NCBI GenBank assembly: GCA_031289935.1
Contig: JAITON010000197.1
Coordinates: 1 to 5,096, forward strand
Reading direction: 5' to 3'
DNA: 5,096 nt
Source: Treponema sp.
GTDB lineage: Bacteria > Spirochaetota > Spirochaetia > Treponematales > Breznakiellaceae
Under the pieces are notes generated by a model, which saw nothing but the letters and a program-made list of their open reading frames with translations, made no database searches and had not been told where the DNA came from. A program made the position numbers and the translations under genes. Below, one piece after another: positions 1 through 5,096 of the stretch; position 1 is the first letter of the stretch; every line of letters starts with the position of its first letter.

Positions 1-1186
1 GGCCCCGCTGGGGGTAGCCCCGCTGGGGGCCGCGGCCCAAAGCCTGACAGACGCCCAGGCTCAGACCGTGGCCGGGGTAGCCCCGGCGGCCTCCCCTCGG
101 GCGCGAAAACTGGCGGCGCTGGAGGGGCTTCCGCTTGACGGCGTAGCTGGGAGCGGCCTGGCTGCTACCGGTCCGGGGGGCCGTATCATCGAGCGGGACG
201 TGAGGGCCGCTCTGGAAGGCCGGCCCGCTCTGACGGCGGCGGCCAGGGCCAGCGGCGCCGAGTTGGCGGCGGGCAGCGGCAGCGGCCTGGCGGGCCGGGT
301 GACTGTCGCCGATTTGGCGGCGCCCGCCGCCAGTCCCGTGGAGGGCGGCGCCAGCGGCCTGGCCGGTAGCGGCCGCGCCGCTGGCGGGACCGGCCGGGTT
401 ACTGTCGCCGATTTGGCGGCGGGCGGCAACATGGCGCCAGCGGCCAGCGGCCTGGCCGCTGGCGGCCTGGTTACCGACACCCCTATCAAGGGCATCCGCA
501 AGCTCATTGCCGGCCGGATGTACCAGTCCCTGGCGGAGAGCGCTCAGCTCACGCTGAACGGCCACGCTCCGGCGGCGCGGATGCAGGCGCTGCGGGCCCG
601 GATGAAGGCTTCGGACGCGGAACTGGGCCTGTCGAAACTCAGCCTGAACGACCTTATCCTCTATGCGGTATCCAGGGTGCTGCCCAGGTATCCCTTTATG
701 AACGCCCACAAGCTGGGGGATATCCGGGATGGTTCCGCCGTCCTTCGCAGCTTTGAGCGGGTCCATCTGGGCATGGCGGTGGATACGCCCAGGGGCCTCA
801 TGGTGCCGGTCATCAGGAACGCCGATAGCCTGAGCCTGAGGCAGATTTCTGCGGAGGCCAAGCGGCTGGCGGCCGCAGCCCAGACCGGCGCCATCAACCC
901 CGACGAGCTTTCGGGGTCCAGCTTCACGGTGACCAACCTGGGGAGCCTGGGGGTTACGGCCTTTACGCCTATACTCAACCTGCCCGAGGTGGCTATCCTG
1001 GGAGTCTGCGGTATTGAGCTCAGGCCCGTGGAACAGGACGGCGCGGATCAGCGCTTCAGCCTGGAGCCCTACATCGGCTTCAGCCTGACTATCAATCATC
1101 AGGTGGTGGACGGCGCTCCGGCGGCCCGCTTCCTCAAAACCCTGGGCGAGGCGGTGGCGGATATCGATCTGTGGCTGGCGCTCTAA
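1..1186 (+). CDS. Dihydrolipoamide acyltransferase (E2) of a 2-oxoacid dehydrogenase complex, 5'-partial
   Basis: This is the E2 core, which transfers the acyl group from the lipoyl arm to CoA. The reading frame is open from base 2 and continues beyond the left edge, so the GTG at 68 is an internal valine and the lipoyl domain must lie upstream. A peripheral subunit-binding domain (bases 89-217) shows ASPRARKLA, then TGPGGRI and RDV. A degenerate second copy (about 227-319) and a third fragment (about 383-421) both end in GRVTVADLAA. An Ala/Gly linker rich in 15-bp repeats follows to about 480. The catalytic domain (about 485-1183) begins TPIKGIRKLIAGRM and contains DTPRGLMVPVI, SFTVTNLGSLG and the active-site motif HQVVDG (His codon 1097-1099, Asp codon 1109-1111); the usual DHR is NHQ here. 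It ends in tandem stops TAA-TAG, 32 bp before E3. Family assignment is firm; acetyl versus other acyl specificity is open. Confidence 0.95.
   Translation, partial: APLGVAPLGAAAQSLTDAQAQTVAGVAPAASPRARKLAALEGLPLDGVAGSGLAATGPGGRIIERDVRAALEGRPALTAAARASGAELAAGSGSGLAGRVTVADLAAPAASPVEGGASGLAGSGRAAGGTGRVTVADLAAGGNMAPAASGLAAGGLVTDTPIKGIRKLIAGRMYQSLAESAQLTLNGHAPAARMQALRARMKASDAELGLSKLSLNDLILYAVSRVLPRYPFMNAHKLGDIRDGSAVLRSFERVHLGMAVDTPRGLMVPVIRNADSLSLRQISAEAKRLAAAAQTGAINPDELSGSSFTVTNLGSLGVTAFTPILNLPEVAILGVCGIELRPVEQDGADQRFSLEPYIGFSLTINHQVVDGAPAARFLKTLGEAVADIDLWLAL
2..31 (+). repeat. Two tandem 15-bp units in the E2 coding region (APLGV-APLGA)
   Basis: GCCCCGCTGGGGGTA (2-16) is followed directly by GCCCCGCTGGGGGCC (17-31), identical over 13 of 15 bases. 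The units are in the E2 frame and encode APLGV then APLGA, probably in the flexible linker between the lipoyl domain and the subunit-binding domain. The array may continue beyond the left edge. It has the same unit length as the SGLAA repeat but a different sequence. Confidence 0.8.
152..166 (+). repeat. 15-bp palindromic repeat copy 1 (SGLAA) inside the E3-binding domain
   Basis: AGCGGCCTGGCTGCT matches the consensus AGCGGCCTGGCCGCT at 14 of 15 bases and is in frame as SGLAA. It sits between VAG and TGPGGRI of the subunit-binding domain. Removing it restores VAGTGPGGRI, a textbook form of the family's conserved loop, so it looks like a precise 15-bp insertion. Confidence 0.75.
281..295 (+). 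repeat. 15-bp repeat copy 2, degenerate (SGLAG)
   Basis: AGCGGCCTGGCGGGC matches the consensus at 12 of 15 bases, with the 3' arm diverged. It is in frame as SGLAG and lies in the glycine loop of the degenerate second subunit-binding domain, immediately before RVTVADL. This is the same structural position as copy 1 in the first domain. Confidence 0.6.
293..421 (+). repeat. In-frame direct repeat encoding GRVTVADLAA, spaced 99 bp
   Basis: Bases 293-322 and 392-421 are identical over 29 of 30 positions; the one difference is G301 versus T400, silent in the valine codon. Both encode GRVTVADLAA, the C-terminal helix signature of an E3-binding domain. The near identity, including silent positions, points to recent duplication within the E2 gene rather than two ancient domains. 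Confidence 0.85.
353..382 (+). repeat. 15-bp repeat copies 3 and 4 in tandem (SGLAG-SGRAA)
   Basis: AGCGGCCTGGCCGGT (353-367) matches the consensus at 14 of 15 bases and AGCGGCCGCGCCGCT (368-382) at 13 of 15. They are adjacent and in frame in the E2 linker. The pair and its flanks form a 10-bp perfect inverted repeat, CGCCAGCGGC at 349-358 against GCCGCTGGCG at 377-386, which could fold as a hairpin in the mRNA. Confidence 0.7.
443..463 (+). repeat. 15-bp repeat copy 5 (SGLAA) at the centre of a 21-bp palindrome
   Basis: Bases 446-460 are the exact consensus AGCGGCCTGGCCGCT. With flanks, GCCAGCGGCC (443-452) and GGCCGCTGGC (454-463) are perfect reverse complements around the single T at 453. 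It encodes ASGLAAG and lies in the last stretch of linker before the E2 catalytic domain. It is the most intact copy in the window. Confidence 0.8.
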
Positions 1187-1205
1187 TAGACTGGTAGTGA
1201 TCGTT

Positions 1206-1210
1206 GGAGG
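1206..1210 (+). promoter_or_regulatory. Ribosome-binding site of E3
   Basis: GGAGG lies 8 bases before ATG 1219, an ideal Shine-Dalgarno spacing. It decides the start: the in-frame TTG at 1204 would place the site inside the coding region and add five residues (MEEWA) in front of the FAD-binding strand. Confidence 0.85.
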
Positions 1211-1218
1211 AATGGGCT

Positions 1219-2625
1219 ATGTACGAGGTGATTATTATTGGCGGCGGGCCGGGGGGATACCTGGCGGCGGAACGGCTGGGGCAGGCGAAGAAGAAAGTCC
1301 TGCTCGTGGAGCAGCAGTTTTTGGGCGGTACCTGTCTTAACGCGGGCTGTGTGCCCACCAAGACCCTGCTTAACTCGGCCAAACAGTATGTCCACGCCAG
1401 GGAGGCGGCCCGGTTCGGCGTTAATGTTGAGGGGGTCTCTTTTGACTGGCCCAGGATGCAGGCCTGGAAGGACGAGGTGGTGGCCAAGCTCCGGGCCGGG
1501 ATTGCGGCGGGTGAGAAGCGTTACGGGGTGGATCTGGCCGAGGGTTCCGGCGAGATTCTGAGCGCGCCCTCGGGGGATAGGCCCGCGCGGGTAAAGGTGT
1601 TGGCCCCTGGCCAGGCCGCTGGCGGCCAGGCCGCCGAGTACGAGGCCCGGGCCCTGCTCGTGGCCGCCGGTTCCGTCCCCCTGCTGCCCCCCATACCGGG
1701 GGCCCGGGACAATCCCAGGCTGGTGGACTCCACGGGGCTGCTCGCGGTAACGGCCCTTCCCCGGCGGCTCGTGGTCATCGGCGGCGGGGTCATCGGCGTG
1801 GAGTTCGCCGGGCTCTTCTCCAGTCTGGGCCTGCCCGTTACCGTGGTAGAGATGATGGACGAGATCATCCCCTTTATGGACCAGGAGATGGCCCCCCTCT
1901 ACCGCCGGGCCTCCAGGGCGGTGGATTTTAAGCTGGGCTGCACGGTGGAACAGATCGAGGGCGGCAAGGTGCACTACCGCACCAGGGACGGGAAACCGGA
2001 GTGCGTCGAGGGTGATCTGCTGCTCATGGCCGTGGGACGCCGCCCCCTGCTCCAGGGTTGGGGCGCGGAAGCCGCCGGCGTTGGGATCAGCCCCAGGGGC
2101 GTTACCGTGGACGAGCGTATGCGGACCAATATCCCCGGCCTCTGGGCCGCAGGGGATATAACGGGCCGTATGCAGCTTGCCCACGCCGCCTACCGTCAGG
2201 CCGAGGTAGCGGCGGCGGATATCATCGCCACGCTGGACGGCGGGCCGGCCCCCGCTAACCTTTGGCGGGGGAACGCTGTACCCTGGGCGGTCTACGGTAT
2301 GCCCGAGGCGGCGGGCGTGGGGCTCACTGAGCAGGAGGCCGCGGCCAGGGGCGTCCCCATCCTCAAGGCCAGCATCCCTATGCGGGCCTCGGGCCGCTTT
2401 GTGGCGGAGAACGGTATCACCGGCCAGGGCGCGGTCAAGATTATCGCGGACGCTCGGGACCGCCGCATCCTCGGCCTGCATGCGGTGGGGGCCTACGCGT
2501 CGGAGTTCATCTGGGGCGGTGCGGCCCTCATCGAACAGGAATTCCGGGTGGAAGAGCTGAAGCAGCTTGTCTTCCCCCACCCCACGGTCTCGGAGTTAAT
2601 CCGCGATGCGGTATGGGCGCTTTAG
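1219..2625 (+). CDS. lpdA: Dihydrolipoamide dehydrogenase (E3)
   Basis: This FAD flavoenzyme reoxidises the dihydrolipoyl groups of E2 and reduces NAD+. The 468-residue product has the usual family length. The N-terminal FAD motif is GGGPGG (residues 8-13). The redox-active disulfide is GGTCLNAGCVPTK (C39 and C44). The NAD-binding Rossmann motif is VVIGGGVIGVEFA (185-197). The second FAD contact is GLWAAGDITG (D313). The C-terminal dimerisation domain carries the catalytic dyad in FPHPTVSE (H454, E459). The ATG at 1219 is chosen because GGAGG at 1206-1210 precedes it by 8 bases and the protein then starts MYEVIIIGGG; an upstream in-frame TTG at 1204 overlaps that ribosome-binding site. Residues 130-139 (PGQAAGGQAA) are an unusual low-complexity insertion made by two inverted copies of the 15-bp repeat seen in E2. 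Lying between E2 and E1 genes, it probably serves this complex, although E3 can be shared with other complexes. Confidence 0.97.
   Translation: MYEVIIIGGGPGGYLAAERLGQAKKKVLLVEQQFLGGTCLNAGCVPTKTLLNSAKQYVHAREAARFGVNVEGVSFDWPRMQAWKDEVVAKLRAGIAAGEKRYGVDLAEGSGEILSAPSGDRPARVKVLAPGQAAGGQAAEYEARALLVAAGSVPLLPPIPGARDNPRLVDSTGLLAVTALPRRLVVIGGGVIGVEFAGLFSSLGLPVTVVEMMDEIIPFMDQEMAPLYRRASRAVDFKLGCTVEQIEGGKVHYRTRDGKPECVEGDLLLMAVGRRPLLQGWGAEAAGVGISPRGVTVDERMRTNIPGLWAAGDITGRMQLAHAAYRQAEVAAADIIATLDGGPAPANLWRGNAVPWAVYGMPEAAGVGLTEQEAAARGVPILKASIPMRASGRFVAENGITGQGAVKIIADARDRRILGLHAVGAYASEFIWGGAALIEQEFRVEELKQLVFPHPTVSELIRDAVWAL
1606..1635 (-). repeat. Two tandem inverted copies of the 15-bp repeat in the E3 gene (PGQAA-GGQAA)
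   Basis: Bases 1606-1620 (CCTGGCCAGGCCGCT) and 1621-1635 (GGCGGCCAGGCCGCC) match the reverse complement of the E2 element (AGCGGCCAGGCCGCT) at 12 and 13 of 15 bases. Bases 1609-1624 are an exact 16-bp inverted match to E2 bases 349-364. Read on the + strand they encode PGQAA and GGQAA in the E3 frame, in a surface-type loop between strands of the FAD domain. Confidence 0.7.
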
Positions 2626-2701
2626 GGGGCTCCTCGGGAAGCGCTGATCGCGACAGATAATGCCGCAGACCTTAATCATCACCTAAGAGAAGGAAAGAAA
2701 C
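2626..2701 (+). other. E3-E1 intergenic gap
   Basis: This 76-bp spacer is noticeably less GC-rich than the genes around it. It carries the E1 ribosome-binding site at its 3' end. A GATAAT hexamer (2656-2661) resembles a -10 box, but there is no -35-like sequence at the right distance. No hairpin followed by a T tract is present. It is best read as an ordinary intra-operon spacer. Confidence 0.6.
2690..2694 (+). promoter_or_regulatory. Ribosome-binding site of E1
   Basis: AAGGA within an A/G-rich run (AGAGAAGGAAAGAAAC) lies 7 bases before ATG 2702. It supports this ATG as the start; the encoded N-terminus MPKSQFINPAEVR leads directly into the alpha domain. Confidence 0.85.
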
Positions 2702-5096
2702 ATGCCTAAATCACAGTTTATCAATCCGGCGGAAGTTCGGAAGCCCGCAGTCATCAAGATTGGGGACATTCCGGTCAATCAGTATAAGAGCGACATCAAG
2801 CAGGAACTGGCGCGCTATGGTAAGGAGCGGCTGCGGCTGGTCTGGTACCACATGGTAACCATCCGGGAATTCGAGAACATGATGAACGAGTTCAAGATCA
2901 AGGGCTCCTGGAACGGTATCGAGTACAACCACAAGGGGCCGGCCCACCTGTCCATGGGCCAGGAGGCTTCCAGCGTGGGCCAGGCCATGAATCTTACGGT
3001 GGATGACTTCATCTTCGGGAGCCACCGGAGCCACGGGGAGATTCTGGCCAAGTGTTACTCGGCCATCTACCAGCTTGAGGAGCAGCAGCTCGAAGCGATC
3101 ATGAAGGGCTTTCTGGGGGGCGAAACCCTGGCGGTGGCCGAGCAAGCGCCCTACCGGAATGTAAAGGACCTGGCGGAGAACTTTGTGCTCTACGGCACCC
3201 TGGCGGAGATCTTCGCCCGGAAGGCCGGGTTCACCCGGGGTCTGGGCGGGTCCATGCACGCCTTCTTTACCCCCTTCGGCTCCATGCCCAATAACGCCAT
3301 CGTGGGAGGCTCGGCGGATATTGCCACCGGCGCGGCCCTCTACAAGCGCATCAACCGGAAGCCCGGCATCGTGATTGCCAATATCGGCGACGCCAGCATG
3401 GGCTGCGGCCCGGTCTGGGAGGCCCTCTGCCTGGGGAGCATGGACCAGTACCGGACCCTCTGGCCGAAAGAGGCGGGGGGCGCGCCGCCCATCCTCTATA
3501 ACTTCTTCAACAACTTCTACGGTATGGGGGGCCAGACCAGCGGGGAGACCATGGGCTACGGAACCGTGGCCCGGGTGGGCGCAGCCTTTGCCGGGAACCT
3601 CCACGCCGAGCGGGTGGACGGCTACAATCCCCTGGCCGTGGCCGATGCCATTGCCCGGAAGAAGGAGATCCTCCTCCGGGGCGAGGGGCCGGCGCTCCTG
3701 GACACCATGACCTACCGCATCTCAGGGCATTCGCCCTCGGACGCTTCCAGCTACCGTACGCCGGAGGAGATCAGGGCCTGGCAGGAGGCGGACTCCCTCG
3801 AGGAATACGGCAGCTACCTTGTGGGCCATAAACTGGCCGATAGAACCGAGCTCGATACCTGGCGGGCGGGGGTCAGGACCAAACTCAGTGCGCTGGTAAC
3901 GCTCGCCACCAGCGACGATGTTTCCCCCCGTCTGGGAGGCGCCTTTATCGAAGGGGTCATGTTCAGCAACAGCCGGGCCGAGAAGCTCGACAGCCGGGAG
4001 CCTGAACTCTCCCAGCCCCTGGCGGAGAACCTCCGGGTCAAGGCTATTGCCGGGAAGCTCCGCTACGGCTTTGATGCCGGGGGCAAGCCCGTGTCCAAGA
4101 ACAAGGCCTACCAGTACCGGGACGGCCTCTTCGAGGCCCTGGCCCACCGCTTCGCCACGGACCCCAGCATGGCGGCCTGGGGGGAGGAGAACCGGGACTG
4201 GGGCGGCGCCTTCGCCGTCTACCGGGGGCTTACGGAACTGCTTCCCTACCACCGGCTCTTTAACGCGCCCATCAGCGAAGGGGCCATCGTGGGGAGCGGG
4301 GTGGGTTACGCCCTCTCCGGCGGCCGGGCCGTGGTAGAACTCATGTACTGCGACTTCATGGGCCGGGCGGGGGACGAGCTTTTCAATCAGGCTGCCAAGT
4401 GGCAGTCCATGAGCGCAGGGCTCCTCAAGATGCCGCTGGTGGTACGGGTCTCCGTGGGCAGCAAGTACGGGGCCCAGCACAGCCAGGACTGGTCCGCCAT
4501 GGTAGCCCACATTCCGGGCCTCAAAGCCTACTTCCCCGCCACCCCCTGCGACGCCAAGGGCATGCTGAATCTTGCCCTGCGGGGTTCCGACCCGGTCATC
4601 TTCTTCGAGAGCCAGCTTCTCTATGACGTATCCGAACAGTTTGAGCCCGGCGGCGTCCCCGAAGGCTACTACGAGACGCCCGAAGGGGAGCCCGCCATCC
4701 GCAGGCAGGGGAAGGACCTCACTATCGCCACCCTGGGCGCCACCCTCTACAAGGCCCTGGAGGCCGCCCGGACGCTCCAGGCAGAGCACGGGATTGAGGC
4801 CGAGGTCATCGACCTCCGGTTCATCAACCCCCTCAACTATGACAAACTCATCGAAAGCCTGAAGAAGACCGGCAGGCTCCTCCTGGCCAGCGACGCGGCG
4901 GAGCGGGGTTCCTTCCTGCATACTGTGGCCAGCAACTTGCAGACCTATGCCTTTGACTACCTGGACGCGCCGGTGGCCGTGCTGGGGAGCCGGAACTGGA
5001 TCACCCCGGCGGCGGAGCTTGAGGCCCTCTACTTCCCCCAGGCGGACTGGATCATTGATGCCATCCACGAGCGCATCCTGCCCCTCAAGGGCTACA
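2702..5096 (+). CDS. Fused alpha/beta thiamine-diphosphate dehydrogenase (E1) of a 2-oxoacid dehydrogenase complex, 3'-partial
   Basis: E1 performs thiamine-diphosphate-dependent decarboxylation and reductive acylation of the E2 lipoyl arm. The frame is open from ATG 2702 to the window end (798 codons plus one base); the last segment (ADWIIDAIHERILPLKGY) looks close to a normal beta C-terminus, so perhaps 20-30 residues are missing. Alpha part (about 40-390): MGQEA, SHRSHG (107-112), GLGGSMH (180-186), cofactor motif GDASMG (229-234) with NN at 270-271, and GHSPSDASSYR (342-352). A linker of about 75 residues follows. Beta part (about 467 onward): RDGLFEAL, GGAFAVYRGL, NAPISEGAIVG with catalytic Glu526, CDF, and QHSQDW with His593. 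The transketolase C-terminal domain includes EVIDLRFINPLNYDKL (from 701) and KKTGRLLLA. Odd points are the single-chain fusion, about 35 extra residues between HG112 and GLGGSMH, GDA instead of GDG, and a longer than usual gap to NN. These are probably subfamily traits, since all other motifs are intact. Pyruvate or acetoin are plausible substrates; neither is proven. Confidence 0.95.
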   Translation, partial: MPKSQFINPAEVRKPAVIKIGDIPVNQYKSDIKQELARYGKERLRLVWYHMVTIREFENMMNEFKIKGSWNGIEYNHKGPAHLSMGQEASSVGQAMNLTVDDFIFGSHRSHGEILAKCYSAIYQLEEQQLEAIMKGFLGGETLAVAEQAPYRNVKDLAENFVLYGTLAEIFARKAGFTRGLGGSMHAFFTPFGSMPNNAIVGGSADIATGAALYKRINRKPGIVIANIGDASMGCGPVWEALCLGSMDQYRTLWPKEAGGAPPILYNFFNNFYGMGGQTSGETMGYGTVARVGAAFAGNLHAERVDGYNPLAVADAIARKKEILLRGEGPALLDTMTYRISGHSPSDASSYRTPEEIRAWQEADSLEEYGSYLVGHKLADRTELDTWRAGVRTKLSALVTLATSDDVSPRLGGAFIEGVMFSNSRAEKLDSREPELSQPLAENLRVKAIAGKLRYGFDAGGKPVSKNKAYQYRDGLFEALAHRFATDPSMAAWGEENRDWGGAFAVYRGLTELLPYHRLFNAPISEGAIVGSGVGYALSGGRAVVELMYCDFMGRAGDELFNQAAKWQSMSAGLLKMPLVVRVSVGSKYGAQHSQDWSAMVAHIPGLKAYFPATPCDAKGMLNLALRGSDPVIFFESQLLYDVSEQFEPGGVPEGYYETPEGEPAIRRQGKDLTIATLGATLYKALEAARTLQAEHGIEAEVIDLRFINPLNYDKLIESLKKTGRLLLASDAAERGSFLHTVASNLQTYAFDYLDAPVAVLGSRNWITPAAELEALYFPQADWIIDAIHERILPLKGY

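Noticed and set aside
68..70. GTG as the start codon of E2
   Set aside because: The same frame is open back to base 2 with Ala/Pro-rich linker sequence, and an E2 starting here would lack its lipoyl domain. There is also no ribosome-binding site before it.
152..463. CRISPR array or REP-type intergenic repeats
   Set aside because: Units are 15 bp, irregularly spaced, partly adjacent and inside an intact coding frame. There are no uniform spacers and no cas genes.
2249..2271. Hairpin CCCCCGC / GCGGGGG inside E3 as a terminator
   Set aside because: It lies within conserved coding sequence and has no T tract after it, so it is not a convincing intrinsic terminator.
1183..2580. Long antisense reading frame (465 codons) opposite E3
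   Set aside because: It mirrors the real gene in GC-rich DNA where stops are rare, has low-complexity Gly/His/Pro/Arg composition and no recognisable domain. E3 on the + strand has all catalytic motifs.
2656..2661. GATAAT as a -10 promoter element for E1
   Set aside because: No -35-like hexamer lies about 17 bp upstream, and a single hexamer in the AT-richer spacer is weak evidence.
3722..5068. Long antisense reading frame (448 codons) opposite E1, and another at 2711-3604
   Set aside because: Both are shadows of E1, whose + strand frame is open throughout with conserved motifs in order. The antisense products match no family I know.

Overview
The window holds three co-directional (+ strand) genes encoding the parts of one 2-oxoacid dehydrogenase multienzyme complex, in the order E2 (dihydrolipoamide acyltransferase, 5' end outside the window), E3 (dihydrolipoamide dehydrogenase, complete) and E1 (thiamine-diphosphate dehydrogenase with alpha and beta parts fused in one chain, 3' end outside the window). 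E1 decarboxylates a 2-oxoacid (or cleaves acetoin) and loads the acyl group onto the lipoyl arm of E2. E2 passes it to CoA, and E3 reoxidises the dihydrolipoyl arm with FAD and NAD+. The substrate (pyruvate, acetoin or a branched-chain 2-oxoacid) cannot be fixed from this sequence alone.

Layout: 1-1186 E2 (peripheral subunit-binding region, repeat-rich Ala/Gly linker, complete catalytic domain); 1187-1218 short gap with the E3 ribosome-binding site; 1219-2625 E3; 2626-2701 gap with the E1 ribosome-binding site; 2702-5096 E1. Spacing and orientation suggest one operon. No convincing promoter or terminator is visible, so the operon promoter probably lies upstream of the window.

The organism is a GC-rich bacterium, with most third codon positions G or C. 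The single-chain E1 with a long alpha-side insertion and a GDAS cofactor motif resembles forms I associate with spirochaetes (Treponema-like) and Clostridia. That placement is a family-level impression and is tentative.

The most unusual signal is not a gene. A 15-bp near-palindrome, AGCGGCC-T-GGCCGCT, occurs repeatedly and in frame inside the E2 coding region as the pentapeptide SGLAA and variants. Imperfect copies of its reverse complement occur as a tandem pair in the E3 gene, read as xGQAA. Because the element is 15 bp and palindromic around one base, both orientations add five small or polar residues without stops or frameshift. One E2 copy interrupts the conserved glycine loop of the E3-binding domain. 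The E1 gene shows no copy. This looks like a small protein-embedded palindromic repeat family.
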